A DNA stretch of 12,648 nt from an uncultured Hyphomicrobiales bacterium (GTDB taxonomy: Bacteria; Pseudomonadota; Alphaproteobacteria; Rhizobiales; Beijerinckiaceae), in assembly GCA_903903935.1 (NCBI GenBank), contig CAIVAX010000061.1:1-12648 (forward strand). Direction: 5' to 3'. The notes under the pieces are model-generated. The model did not search any database. It worked only from the letters and a program-made list of their open reading frames with translations, and was not told where the DNA came from. The position numbers were made by a program, and so were the translations under genes. Positions 1-7,494 of the stretch are shown here, piece by piece; the first letter of the stretch is position 1, and the number at the start of each line of letters is the position of its first letter.

Positions 1-2185
1 CAATTCCATGCAGCAATTTGGCATGCTGAATGCGATGGGCCAGATCGACCTTGAGCCAATAAGCGGGATAATGGCGCGCCGCATAAGCATCAAAATCAGG
101 ATCAGACCAGCCGGGCAGGGCTATCCGCAATTCTTCCTGCGCGCCGCGCACACGGGCTTTGCGATCAATCGCTGAATGGCCACCCGCTAGAACCAATTCG
201 GTTTCCCAATAGAGCGTGCGCAGCAATTGGCCCTTCCAGCCATTCCACACACCAGGTCCCACAGCGCGAATGTCGCAGACCGTGAGGACCAGCAAGAGAC
301 GCAGACGCTCCAAAGTCTGCACGAGATCGGCAAAGGCCTGAATGGTTTTGGGATCGGAGAGGTCGCGGCTTTGCGCCGTATTCGACATTTCCAAATGCTT
401 GTCGATCAGCCAGGCCACAGTCTCTGTTTCGGCATCTGAGAGACCCAGTCTGGGGCAGAGCTTACGCGCCACTTCAGCGCCCGCCACGCAATGATCCTCT
501 TTACGCCCCTTGGCAACATCGTGCAAAAACAAAGCAACATAAAGCACCTTGCGATTGCTGATCGAGGGTAGCACTTCGGCTGAGAGCGGATGATCTTCTT
601 TAAGAACGCCAGATTCAATATTGGCTAGAATGCCAATGGCGCGCAGCAAATGCTCATCAACTGTGTAATGATGATACATGTTAAATTGCATCATTGCGAC
701 AATGCGGCCAAAATCAGGAATGAAACGCCCCAACACGCCCGCTTCATTCATGCGGCGCAGAATAATCTCGGGCGTGTGTTTGGAACACAAAATCTCCAAG
801 AACAAACGATTGGCCTCAGGCGAGGTCCGTAATTTGGTATCAATGCGCTTGAGCGACAAAGTTACAAGCCGCGTGGCATCAGGATGAATCTCAAGCCTGT
901 GCTGATCAGCCACATAAAACAGGCGGATCAGATTGACCGGATCTTTTTCAAACACATCAAGCGAAGAGACAGTGAGGCGGTCTGTCTCAATGGCAAAATC
1001 TTGTTCGAGAGTGATAGGCTTGCGCCGTCTCATCTGGCCAAACATGCGCCCCAGCACAGCGCGCGGCTTGGCCTGACGCGCCTCCAAGGCAGCACAGAGA
1101 ATTGCGGTGAGATCGCCGACATCTTTGGCGACCAGAAAATAATGTTTCATGAACCTTTCAACATCCGACAGGCCCGAATGGTTCACATAGCCCAGCTTCT
1201 GCGCAATGCCTCTTTGCTGATCAAAGCTCAGGCGCTCTTCCGCGCGGCCGGTCTGAAAGTGCAATTGGCAGCGCACGCGCCACAAAAATTCTTCGCAGCG
1301 CTGAAAGGTCAGTAATTCTTTGCGGGTAAACAGGCCCGCTTTGACCATTTCCTGCTCATCATCGACCCGGTAAACATATTTGGCGATCCAGAACAAAGTA
1401 TTGAGATCGCGCAAGCCGCCTTTGCCCTCTTTGACATTGGGCTCGACCAGATACCGTGATGAGCCAGCGCGCGAGACCCGCGCTTCGCGCTCTTCGAGCT
1501 TTGCAGCGACAAATTCGCGGGCGCTCTTTTGCACAATCTTGACATCAAAACGTTTGCGCAGATCAGCCAGCAAGGCCCGATCGCCATGAATGAAGCGGGC
1601 TTCCAGCAAAGTGGTGCGGATCGTCATATCAGCTCGGGCCTGAATGAGACATTCATCAACCGAGCGCGTGGCATGTCCTACTTTTTGCCGCAAATCCCAA
1701 AGCAGATACAAAATGGCTTCAACAACGCTCTCGCTCCACGGCGTCTTTTTATAGGGCAACAGGAATAGCAGATCGATATCCGATCCTGGGGCTAGGGTTC
1801 CCCGTCCATAGCCGCCCACAGCAATGATTGATAAACGCTCGCCTGACGAGGGATTGTCCGAGGGATAGACATAAGTGATCACATAATCATGGATGATGCG
1901 GATGAGATCATCTTCAAGTTCGGACAGCGATCTTGCGCAGTCCAACCCACGCCCCTGCGCTTCCAGACGGCTGCGTGCTTCTTGATGGCCCTGTGCAAGA
2001 GTCTGACGCAGGAGATCGACCAAAGCTTTGCGAAAATTGGGATCATCGCGTGTGAACTCTTGGCTCAGTTTTTTGATCTGCGCTGTGATCAGATCGCGCT
2101 CAACCAGCGGCCCGCTGCGTTGAGGCGGCGCTAGGCTCGAGGGAGAGGCAAGAGACAGATCATTGGTCATAGAGGTTTCTAGCAT
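1..2185 (-). CDS. glnD: Bifunctional [protein-PII] uridylyltransferase/uridylyl-removing enzyme GlnD (3' end cut by window)
   Basis: GlnD senses glutamine and adds or removes UMP on PII proteins (GlnB/GlnK), setting nitrogen assimilation in the cytoplasm. The frame is open from the start to base 1, about 728 codons. Counting from the inner ATG at 2170, the nucleotidyltransferase motif GGYGRGTLAPGSDIDLL begins at residue 119, with the two catalytic-type Asp in SDID. The GlnD middle domain follows, then an HD phosphohydrolase domain with HYTVDEH (501-507) and HDVAKGRKEDH (from 550), the uridylyl-removing site. The family is usually about 900-950 residues, so the two C-terminal ACT (glutamine-sensing) domains lie outside the window. 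Two in-frame ATGs are possible, 2185 and 2170; neither has a clear Shine-Dalgarno, so the longer form is given. It lies 27 bases after the phosphatase stop and is probably cotranscribed with it and gshB. Identity is secure; only the start is uncertain. Confidence 0.95.
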   Translation of the reverse strand, partial: MLETSMTNDLSLASPSSLAPPQRSGPLVERDLITAQIKKLSQEFTRDDPNFRKALVDLLRQTLAQGHQEARSRLEAQGRGLDCARSLSELEDDLIRIIHDYVITYVYPSDNPSSGERLSIIAVGGYGRGTLAPGSDIDLLFLLPYKKTPWSESVVEAILYLLWDLRQKVGHATRSVDECLIQARADMTIRTTLLEARFIHGDRALLADLRKRFDVKIVQKSAREFVAAKLEEREARVSRAGSSRYLVEPNVKEGKGGLRDLNTLFWIAKYVYRVDDEQEMVKAGLFTRKELLTFQRCEEFLWRVRCQLHFQTGRAEERLSFDQQRGIAQKLGYVNHSGLSDVERFMKHYFLVAKDVGDLTAILCAALEARQAKPRAVLGRMFGQMRRRKPITLEQDFAIETDRLTVSSLDVFEKDPVNLIRLFYVADQHRLEIHPDATRLVTLSLKRIDTKLRTSPEANRLFLEILCSKHTPEIILRRMNEAGVLGRFIPDFGRIVAMMQFNMYHHYTVDEHLLRAIGILANIESGVLKEDHPLSAEVLPSISNRKVLYVALFLHDVAKGRKEDHCVAGAEVARKLCPRLGLSDAETETVAWLIDKHLEMSNTAQSRDLSDPKTIQAFADLVQTLERLRLLLVLTVCDIRAVGPGVWNGWKGQLLRTLYWETELVLAGGHSAIDRKARVRGAQEELRIALPGWSDPDFDAYAARHYPAYWLKVDLAHRIQHAKLLHGI

Positions 2186-2212
2186 ATTTGCGCTGAAATT
2201 AAACAATCACGA

Positions 2213-3481
2213 TCAGCGGCACGCGAAGCTTTTCTTGGCCAGTTGACAGGAGGTCAGACTCTGGACCGATGCATCATAATTGGTCAGCTGCCACTTGCCC
2301 TTGTCCTGCCGCCGCAGCAGGGCAAAGCCGAAATTGTCCGATTGGCTCAATCCCGAGCGCACTTTGGCCCCCTGCAGGGTCAGTCCGCTAGGATGATCGG
2401 GCGCGGTGCGATGCAATTGATCGCCGCTATGGCCTGTAATGAGCTGAATTGGCCAATCCTGCTCAAAATCGAGAATTTGAAAAGTGTGAATATGGCCCGA
2501 GAGAATCATCTGCGTGCGCGCTGGCAGACTGGGCGCGGCGGCTGCAAGGGTGGCATTTCCACCTACAGCTTTGCCCAGCAATTGAGCTGCTGCCGCCCAA
2601 ATGGGCCGGTGCATGGTGATCCAAATGGGTCCCTCAGGCGCCAAGGCTTCAAGTGAAGCAAATTGCTTTTGATAGATCTCCTTCTGAATCGGGTTCATTC
2701 GCCATTCACTGGCGGTGGATGAATCCATCACGATGAGGCTGAGATCCCCCAAATCGATGCGATAGGGTTCATGCAGGCTCAAGCATTCTGTTTGCGAGGC
2801 TCTGGCCATGGGATCAAGAAAGCGCGACCAGCCCTGCCCGCCGCGCTGACATTCTTCATGATTGCCGCGCACCATAATCCAGGGCGCTTGTGTGAGTAAA
2901 TTTTGTGCAGGCGCGAAAAAATCTATCTCCCATGTCGCCCAATTATCGCCATAGACTGAGCCCTTGCAGCCTCGATCCGCCAAAGGGCAGGCTTGTTCGC
3001 GATAATAAAAATCACCCACATGGACAATCAGATCGGGTTTGAACTGCGCCGCTGCATTGGCAATGCGGGCAAAGGGCCAGTCTTGCGCGTCATTGCAGGC
3101 CTGCACGAGTGGAAAATGGATCCGGCATCCCGTATCCCCGATGAGTAAGATTGTGTCGGGTCTGGCTTTGGGAGGGGCTATCTCTTGTCCGGCCAAAAGA
3201 ATGTGCTTGGCTGTGTCGTCAATCAAGATGAAACACGAGAGCACGCCAAAGCCTTTGCCCGGCGTGGCGCGCTCTTTGAGAGGCATGGCTGTGCCGTCAA
3301 TCTCCACAGAGGGGCAAGAAGCACTCGCGGTAATCGCACGCAGTTCAAGACCCTGCGCAGATCTTTGCAGCCAATGATAGTCTTTGGCATAGGAGGCTTG
3401 GGCATAGGAGGCTTGCGGCAGAGTGAGGAAAGCGATCAGAGACAATAAGGCTGATACAGCAGGCAAGGCGGATCGTGTCAT
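2213..3481 (-). CDS. Secreted purple-acid-phosphatase-like metallophosphoesterase
   Basis: The protein has 422 residues. An N-terminal signal peptide (hydrophobic core about 5-23, cleavage likely after an AxA-type SYA at 27 or 32) implies export. The motifs form the purple acid phosphatase set in order: GDTG (115-118, Asp116), GDFYY (156-160, Asp157 and the Tyr160 expected to bind Fe3+), GNHE (206-209, Asn207), TMHRP (His291) and GHIH (329-332). Members of this family hydrolyse phosphate esters at a two-metal centre, so a periplasmic or secreted phosphatase is inferred; the natural substrate cannot be read from sequence. Several Cys residues (for example 56, 83, 119, 129, 165, 172) could form disulfides after export. 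The signal region carries a perfect 15-bp tandem duplication. The gene lies 21 bases after gshB and 27 before glnD, suggesting one transcript. Family assignment is good; a role in phosphorus supply is a guess. Confidence 0.85.
   Translation of the reverse strand: MTRSALPAVSALLSLIAFLTLPQASYAQASYAKDYHWLQRSAQGLELRAITASASCPSVEIDGTAMPLKERATPGKGFGVLSCFILIDDTAKHILLAGQEIAPPKARPDTILLIGDTGCRIHFPLVQACNDAQDWPFARIANAAAQFKPDLIVHVGDFYYREQACPLADRGCKGSVYGDNWATWEIDFFAPAQNLLTQAPWIMVRGNHEECQRGGQGWSRFLDPMARASQTECLSLHEPYRIDLGDLSLIVMDSSTASEWRMNPIQKEIYQKQFASLEALAPEGPIWITMHRPIWAAAAQLLGKAVGGNATLAAAAPSLPARTQMILSGHIHTFQILDFEQDWPIQLITGHSGDQLHRTAPDHPSGLTLQGAKVRSGLSQSDNFGFALLRRQDKGKWQLTNYDASVQSLTSCQLAKKSFACR
3386..3415. 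repeat. Perfect 15-bp tandem duplication in the phosphatase signal peptide
   Basis: The unit ggcataggaggcttg occurs twice head to tail (3386-3400 and 3401-3415). On the coding (minus) strand it duplicates the five codons QASYA at residues 23-32, giving two consecutive SYA signal-peptidase-like sites. The length is a multiple of three, so the frame is kept. Confidence 0.95.
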
Positions 3482-3502
3482 GCGCGTGTCCAGCCTGATG
3501 CT

Positions 3503-4453
3503 TTAACCAAGGTTCTTGTGTTTGGCCTCAATCGCATCCCAAATTGCAGCAGCCAGATCCGGTCCGCCGAGATTTTTGATCGCGCGCAGGCCCGTTGGCG
3601 AGGTGACATTGATCTCGGTCAGATGGCCGTCAATCACATCAATGCCAGTAAACAACAGGCCGAGGCGTTTGAGCTCAGGGCCAATCGTGTCGCATATCTC
3701 TTTTTCGCGCGGCGAGAGATCCGTCGCCATAGCAGCGCCCCCGCGCACCATATTGGAGCGAATGTCATTTTCAGCGGGCACGCGATTAACCGCGCCCATG
3801 GCCACACCATCGACCAGAATGATGCGCTTATCGCCTTGCGAAACTTTCGGCAGAAAGCGTTGATTGACCCAAGTTTCACGGAACGTGGTTGTGAACAAAT
3901 CAAACAGCGATCCAAAATTGGGATCCACCTTTGAGACTTTGAAGACAGCCGCCCCGCCATTGCCATAAAGAGGCTTCATCACCACATCGCCATGCTCGGC
4001 ACGAAAGGCCTCGATCATCGCTCTATCGCGGCTGATCAACGTGGCTGGCATGAGCTGAGGAAAGTGCATCACCATTAGTTTTTCGGGTGCATTGCGCACA
4101 CTGGCTGGATCATTGACGACCAGCGTGGAGGCCGGCAGGCGCTCAAGAATATGCGTGGTGGTGATATAGGCCATGTCAAAGGGCGGATCTTGCCGCAGCA
4201 AGATCACATCTAACTCTGACAGATCCATCAGCTTGGGAGCAAATTTGGTGAAATGATCGCCCGCTATATCCCGCACCTGTAACTCAGTCACCTGCGCCAT
4301 CACGCGCGTGCCCTGCAAAGACAGCTGATCGGGCGTGTAATAATTTATCGGATAGCCGCGCTTCTGCGCTTCGAGCAAAAGGGCAAAGGTAGAATCCCCA
4401 GCTATGTTGATTTTCTCAATCGGGTCCATTTGAACGCCAATCTTGAGCGTCAT
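3503..4453 (-). CDS. gshB: Glutathione synthetase GshB
   Basis: GshB joins gamma-glutamylcysteine and glycine with ATP to give glutathione, the second step of glutathione synthesis, in the cytoplasm. From the chosen start the protein has 316 residues, the usual size. Recognisable family blocks are [20 protein letters not shown] near the N-terminus, [23 protein letters not shown], the ATP-grasp stretch [16 protein letters not shown] and the metal/substrate loop [15 protein letters not shown] near the C-terminus. The ATG at 4453 is preferred because AAGGA lies 8 bases upstream; the ATG at 4462 would add MKD but has its AAGG directly against the start. It heads the block gshB-phosphatase-glnD. 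In many alphaproteobacteria gshB directly follows yraN; here about 3 kb separates them. Nothing in the sequence looks damaged. Confidence 0.96.
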   Translation of the reverse strand: MTLKIGVQMDPIEKINIAGDSTFALLLEAQKRGYPINYYTPDQLSLQGTRVMAQVTELQVRDIAGDHFTKFAPKLMDLSELDVILLRQDPPFDMAYITTTHILERLPASTLVVNDPASVRNAPEKLMVMHFPQLMPATLISRDRAMIEAFRAEHGDVVMKPLYGNGGAAVFKVSKVDPNFGSLFDLFTTTFRETWVNQRFLPKVSQGDKRIILVDGVAMGAVNRVPAENDIRSNMVRGGAAMATDLSPREKEICDTIGPELKRLGLLFTGIDVIDGHLTEINVTSPTGLRAIKNLGGPDLAAAIWDAIEAKHKNLG

Positions 4454-4636
4454 ATCTTTCATCCTTGTCTTTTATTCTTGCAAAGGTCTGGACTGAACTG
4501 ACGATCAGACACAGAGCGCGCATAGCTCCCCAATCATCGGTCAAATGGACGATAAAATCCAGTCTTTGGTTTCAATTAACCATATTTGAACGCTCCTGGG
4601 CTAATCCTATGGGCATTTCAAGGTTGGGAATTGTCA
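4454..4636. promoter_or_regulatory. Divergent intergenic region gshB / mcp
   Basis: These 183 bases must hold the promoters for gshB (leftward) and the original mcp start (rightward). The clearest element is an imperfect palindrome TGGTT-tcaatt-AACCA at 4567-4582, which could be an operator. TTGAAC at 4586-4591 with TATGGG 16 bases further on is a weak rightward promoter candidate. No confident -10 was found for gshB. No small gene is supported here. Confidence 0.3.
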
Positions 4637-4738
4637 ATGCAAACGACGAAGATCACGAAAAGCCTCGTTTTTCGTCTAGGCTCATATATCATCGTCATTG
4701 TTGGGCTAGGCCTGTATATCTCCTATGCAGCGAGCTAA
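4637..4738 (+). pseudogene. Severed 5' part of the chemoreceptor gene (first membrane helix), ended by in-frame TAA
   Basis: An ATG at 4637 has a good ribosome site (GGGA, 7 bases upstream) and encodes 33 residues, then TAA at 4736-4738. The segment reads MQTTKITKSLVFRLGSY and continues into a hydrophobic stretch (about residues 10-32), a typical chemoreceptor N-terminus: short basic cytoplasmic tail, then membrane helix 1. The same frame continues without a further stop into the chemoreceptor starting at 4760 (123 bases, exactly 41 codons, downstream). The simple reading is that 4637-5959 was one gene of about 440 codons and a nonsense substitution (for example from GAA, CAA or AAA) split it. 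Sequencing error and stop readthrough are the alternatives. Confidence 0.7.
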
Positions 4739-4759
4739 ATTCAGGCGCTGACGCTATCC

Positions 4760-5959
4760 ATGGCCAAATTGCCGCATGACCAATTGAATCTTAAGTTTAT
4801 TGAATTGATTGCCCTTGGCGAAGGCCTTGTGAAAGTCGCTCTGTTTGGCAGTGTGATGGCAGCCTTGCTCTATGTGGGTGTCTGGGTTCCCTTGATCCAG
4901 AAATCCTTAACGGAGCCTTTATCCTTATTGGCGCGGCATATGAATGAACTCGCCTCCGGCAATACGGATGTGAAAATCGATGTCAGCGAACTCTCGGTGG
5001 AATTGGGTGGCATTGCCCAATCACTTGAAACGCTGCGCGATGCCATCAAGCGCAACAATGTCCTGATGGTGGAAATCAAGGCCAGAGATGATCGCGAAGC
5101 CCGCCTTTTGCGAGATGCCAGCATCAGAGCGCATGTAGAAGACTTCAGCAAAGAGCTTGATACAACAACAGCTCTTTTGGGGGATATGACCCGGCGCATG
5201 TCCAAAGCCTCGGATGTGATGATTGTTGCAGCCCGGCGGGCCAGTGAAGGATCAACCCAGGCCAAAGGTGCCTCGGAAGATGCGGCCGCGAACGTCTCGT
5301 CAGTCGCGCAAGCCTCCGAGCAATTGCTCTCCTCCATTGAGGAAATCAGCCGCCAAGTGGTGCAATCCACCACAGTCGTGCAAAAAGCTGTTGCCACTGC
5401 TGAGCAATCGTCAAGTGAAATGACGCAATTGTCTGCCGTTGCCCGCCGCGTTGGCGCTGTGGTGAGTTCAATCTCGCGCATTGCAGCGCAGACCAATCTA
5501 TTGGCGCTCAATGCGACAATCGAAGCCGCCCGTGCGGGCGAGGCAGGCCGGGGCTTTGCTGTTGTGGCGCAAGAGGTGAAGACGCTGGCCACACAAACCG
5601 CCAAAGCCACGCACGATATTGGCGATCAAATCGCGGAAATGCAGCGTGCCACAGATATGTCCGTGGAGGCGATTGAAACCATCCGCCACAAAATTATCGA
5701 GGTCGAGCATATCACCACCATCATCGCCGCTGCCGTGCATGAGCAAGGCGCCTCGACGCAGGAGATTGCACGCAATGTGCGCTTTGCAGCCTCGGGCACA
5801 TCAAGCATGTCCGAGCATGTCGAAAATGTGGAAGCGGCTGTGATGGAGACTGGCAGCAGTGTCGAATCTGTCGTTGATCTTGCCCATAAGCTCGATGAGA
5901 TGGCGACCCGCATGCGCCGGCGTGTTGAAGAATTCACTCGCGTGCTGACAGCCAGTTGA
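4760..5959 (+). CDS. Methyl-accepting chemotaxis protein, N-terminally truncated by a nonsense codon
   Basis: This 399-residue frame has one membrane helix (about 22-46), a HAMP domain (about 47-99, ending in an amphipathic helix) and a long coiled-coil signalling domain. The highly conserved hairpin tip that binds CheA and CheW is intact: [20 protein letters not shown] (241-260) followed by [13 protein letters not shown]. No C-terminal CheR/CheB tether pentapeptide is visible; the protein ends [10 protein letters not shown]. The ATG at 4760 lacks a Shine-Dalgarno at a normal distance, whereas the upstream in-frame ATG at 4637 has one, so this is probably the remainder of a longer gene. Even rebuilt, the periplasmic segment between the two helices is only about 25 residues, far below the usual ligand-binding domain, so sensing would be cytoplasmic, membrane-based or through a partner. 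No che or flagellar genes lie nearby. Family certain; expression and function doubtful. Confidence 0.85.
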   Translation: MAKLPHDQLNLKFIELIALGEGLVKVALFGSVMAALLYVGVWVPLIQKSLTEPLSLLARHMNELASGNTDVKIDVSELSVELGGIAQSLETLRDAIKRNNVLMVEIKARDDREARLLRDASIRAHVEDFSKELDTTTALLGDMTRRMSKASDVMIVAARRASEGSTQAKGASEDAAANVSSVAQASEQLLSSIEEISRQVVQSTTVVQKAVATAEQSSSEMTQLSAVARRVGAVVSSISRIAAQTNLLALNATIEAARAGEAGRGFAVVAQEVKTLATQTAKATHDIGDQIAEMQRATDMSVEAIETIRHKIIEVEHITTIIAAAVHEQGASTQEIARNVRFAASGTSSMSEHVENVEAAVMETGSSVESVVDLAHKLDEMATRMRRRVEEFTRVLTAS

Positions 5960-5981
5960 GCGCCTCTGTTTGATCGCGCTC
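5958..5981. terminator. Possible bidirectional stem-loop between convergent mcp and the membrane-protein gene
   Basis: GAGCGC (5958-5963) and GCGCTC (5976-5981) form a perfect 6-bp inverted repeat around a 12-base loop. It overlaps the mcp TGA (5957-5959) and the opposing stop (TAG on the minus strand, 5983-5981). There is no T-run on either side, so an intrinsic terminator is only a weak possibility. Confidence 0.35.
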
Positions 5982-6352
5982 TAATGCAAACTATGGCCCG
6001 ATCCAATGGGAAAGGGAATCACATTGGTGTCCTTCGCGCGAAAGGGCAGTTGATCGATCAGTGCATCACGTTTGGCTTCTAGCCCCGTGATGTGCTGCTG
6101 GATCTGATCGGCGCTGGCGCGCGAAGACCCATTAAAGATGATTCCACCCAGAAACAGGCTCAATCCCACAATGCCAGTTTCAATTGCATTGTTACGGATC
6201 CAGCCAATCAAAACCAGACCCATCAGAGCCAGACCTAGCCAAAAGGCGCAGCGCGCCAAAAGCATGCTTTTCAGCGCCCCTTTGTGCTGATCCCAAAGAG
6301 CCTCGATCTGATGTTCTAGATCTGCAATCGTGGTGGCGGTATCATCCTGCAT
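5981..6352 (-). CDS. Small two-helix membrane protein of unknown function
   Basis: I do not recognise this 123-residue protein. The N-terminal 30 residues are charged and helical, with a short coiled-coil pattern (IADLEHQIEALWDQHKGAL). Two hydrophobic helices follow, about 33-51 (FWLGLALMGLVLIGW) and 57-75 (ETGIVGLSLFLGGIIFNG), joined by a short loop. A second charged helix follows (about 80-98, with a Leu/Ile heptad pattern), then a tail rich in Pro and Gly. This predicts an inner-membrane hairpin with both ends in the cytoplasm. The gene is convergent with mcp (21 bases between) and divergent from the tctC-like gene. The start has no obvious Shine-Dalgarno. It looks like a real gene from its ordered topology, though no database family could be checked. 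Confidence 0.65.
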   Translation of the reverse strand: MQDDTATTIADLEHQIEALWDQHKGALKSMLLARCAFWLGLALMGLVLIGWIRNNAIETGIVGLSLFLGGIIFNGSSRASADQIQQHITGLEAKRDALIDQLPFRAKDTNVIPFPIGSGHSLH

Positions 6353-6395
6353 GGCCGCAGCTTAAGCTATTGAGCGAGGTTTTTGAACTGGCGGG

Positions 6396-6424
6396 CTGAC
6401 AGTCCCCGTTCAATATATTAAATT
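6396..6424 (+). promoter_or_regulatory. Candidate promoter of the tctC-like gene
   Basis: CTGACA (6396-6401, 5 of 6 to the sigma-70 -35 consensus) is followed after 17 bases by TAAATT (6419-6424, 4 of 6 to the -10). A strong ribosome site GGGAGG lies at 6436-6441. Spacing to the ATG at 6449 would leave a leader of about 18 bases. Weak similarity only. Confidence 0.3.
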
Positions 6425-6448
6425 GACTCATCAATGGGAGGTCACATC

Positions 6449-7483
6449 ATGCGCACTTGGCACTTTGCCTTCGTTCTGGGAACGGGTCTGACAGCTGGCT
6501 TGCTGAACATTGCGCCCTTGGCGCAGGCTCAAACTGCCGAACAGGTCTTCAGCACCAAAAAGACCATCAATCTCTATATTGGTTACACCCCCGGCGGCAG
6601 TTATGATCTGTATGGCCGCTTGGTTGCCCAGCATTTGGGCCGTCATCTGCCTGGCAAACCCAATGTTGTGCCCAATAATATGCCGGGAGCTGGTTCGCTG
6701 ACCGCCGCCAATTATGTCTATGAAGTCGCCCCCAAAGATGGCACGGCCCTAGCCCTTGTCTCGGAAACCGCGGCGATGGAACAGGCTTTGGGCAATCCGG
6801 CCGTCAAATATGACGCAACCAAATTCACCTGGATTGGCCGTGTGGCCTCGAGCAATAATATTCATCTCGTCTGGCACAAGGCCAAGGCGCAATCAGTTGA
6901 AGATGCCCGCAAGATCGAAATGACCGTGGCAGGCACGGGGCCTGCCAATCTCGCTGAGGCCGTGCCGCGTCTGCTCAATGCGATTGAAGGCACCAAATTT
7001 AAAATCATCTCCGGCTATCAAGCGGCCGGACCTGGCATGATTGCGATGGAGCAGGGCGAGGTCGATGGCTCTGGCACATCATGGGCGATTGTCAAAGCCA
7101 CCAAGCAGGATTGGCTGAAATCGGGTCTAGTGAAAATCATTCTGCAAGATGTGCCAACGCGCAGCGCCGATCTGCCCGATGTGCCAGCCTTGGGTGAATT
7201 TGGCAAAACGCCCGAAGATAAGCAGGTGCTTGGTCTTTATGCTTCAGGCGGCGCGATTGGCCGCGCCTTCTTTGGTCCGCCCGGCATTCCCCCGCAAATC
7301 GCCAAGGCTCTGCAGGATGGCTTTAGCGCAATGGTGAAAGATCGCGACTTTCTGGCCGATCTTGAAAAGGCAGGACTTGATGTCGATCCTGAAACACCAG
7401 AGGCCTTAGCCAAAGTTGTCGCCAGCACGGTGCAGGTTCCAGATAGTGTGCGCGCCCGTGTGCGCAGCATATTTGGCAATTGA
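6449..7483 (+). CDS. Tripartite tricarboxylate transporter (TctC/Bug) family solute-binding protein, orphan
   Basis: The start at 6449 is chosen because GGGAGG sits 7 bases upstream; the in-frame ATG at 6434 overlaps that site and has none of its own. The 344-residue product begins with a signal peptide (hydrophobic 5-24, cleavage likely after AQA at 27). The mature N-terminus carries the family block GYTPGGSYDLYGRLVAQHLG (45-64), then PNVVPNNMPGAGSLTAANYV, matching the loops by which Bug proteins hold carboxylates. A C-terminal block reads FFGPPGIPPQIAKALQDGF. These periplasmic proteins deliver carboxylic acids or related small acids to TctAB permeases; the ligand cannot be predicted. No tctA or tctB is in the window, as is common for this expanded family, so it must use a remote permease or only sense. 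It is convergent with yraN, 11 bases between stops. Confidence 0.9.
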   Translation: MRTWHFAFVLGTGLTAGLLNIAPLAQAQTAEQVFSTKKTINLYIGYTPGGSYDLYGRLVAQHLGRHLPGKPNVVPNNMPGAGSLTAANYVYEVAPKDGTALALVSETAAMEQALGNPAVKYDATKFTWIGRVASSNNIHLVWHKAKAQSVEDARKIEMTVAGTGPANLAEAVPRLLNAIEGTKFKIISGYQAAGPGMIAMEQGEVDGSGTSWAIVKATKQDWLKSGLVKIILQDVPTRSADLPDVPALGEFGKTPEDKQVLGLYASGGAIGRAFFGPPGIPPQIAKALQDGFSAMVKDRDFLADLEKAGLDVDPETPEALAKVVASTVQVPDSVRARVRSIFGN

Positions 7484-7494
7484 TCAAGAAAGGC

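Noticed and set aside
884..1315. Plus-strand frame of 143 codons in the left part
   Set aside because: It is antisense to the middle of glnD, whose continuous translation matches the family throughout.
4632..4637. Perfect TTGACA on the minus strand as the gshB promoter
   Set aside because: It overlaps the mcp start, no -10-like sequence lies 16-18 bases downstream, and the gshB ATG is about 180 bases away.
4465..4779. Plus-strand frame of 104 codons across the gshB-mcp gap
   Set aside because: It begins at a non-ATG codon, is out of phase with the chemoreceptor, and lacks a ribosome site or recognisable features; the in-phase frame from 4637 encodes a proper membrane helix.
4870..5610. Long minus-strand frame (246 codons) inside the chemoreceptor gene
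   Set aside because: It lies wholly antisense to an unmistakable chemoreceptor signalling domain and has a Ser/Ala/Thr-rich composition that mirrors that coding strand; no domain is recognisable.
4637..7483. mcp and tctC as a sensor/binding-protein pair
   Set aside because: The chemoreceptor has almost no periplasmic domain to contact a binding protein, is disrupted by a stop codon, and is separated from tctC by an opposite-strand gene.
7480..7487. TTGATCAA palindrome at the tctC stop as a terminator
   Set aside because: It has no loop, no GC-rich stem and no T-run; such 8-bp palindromes are frequent by chance.
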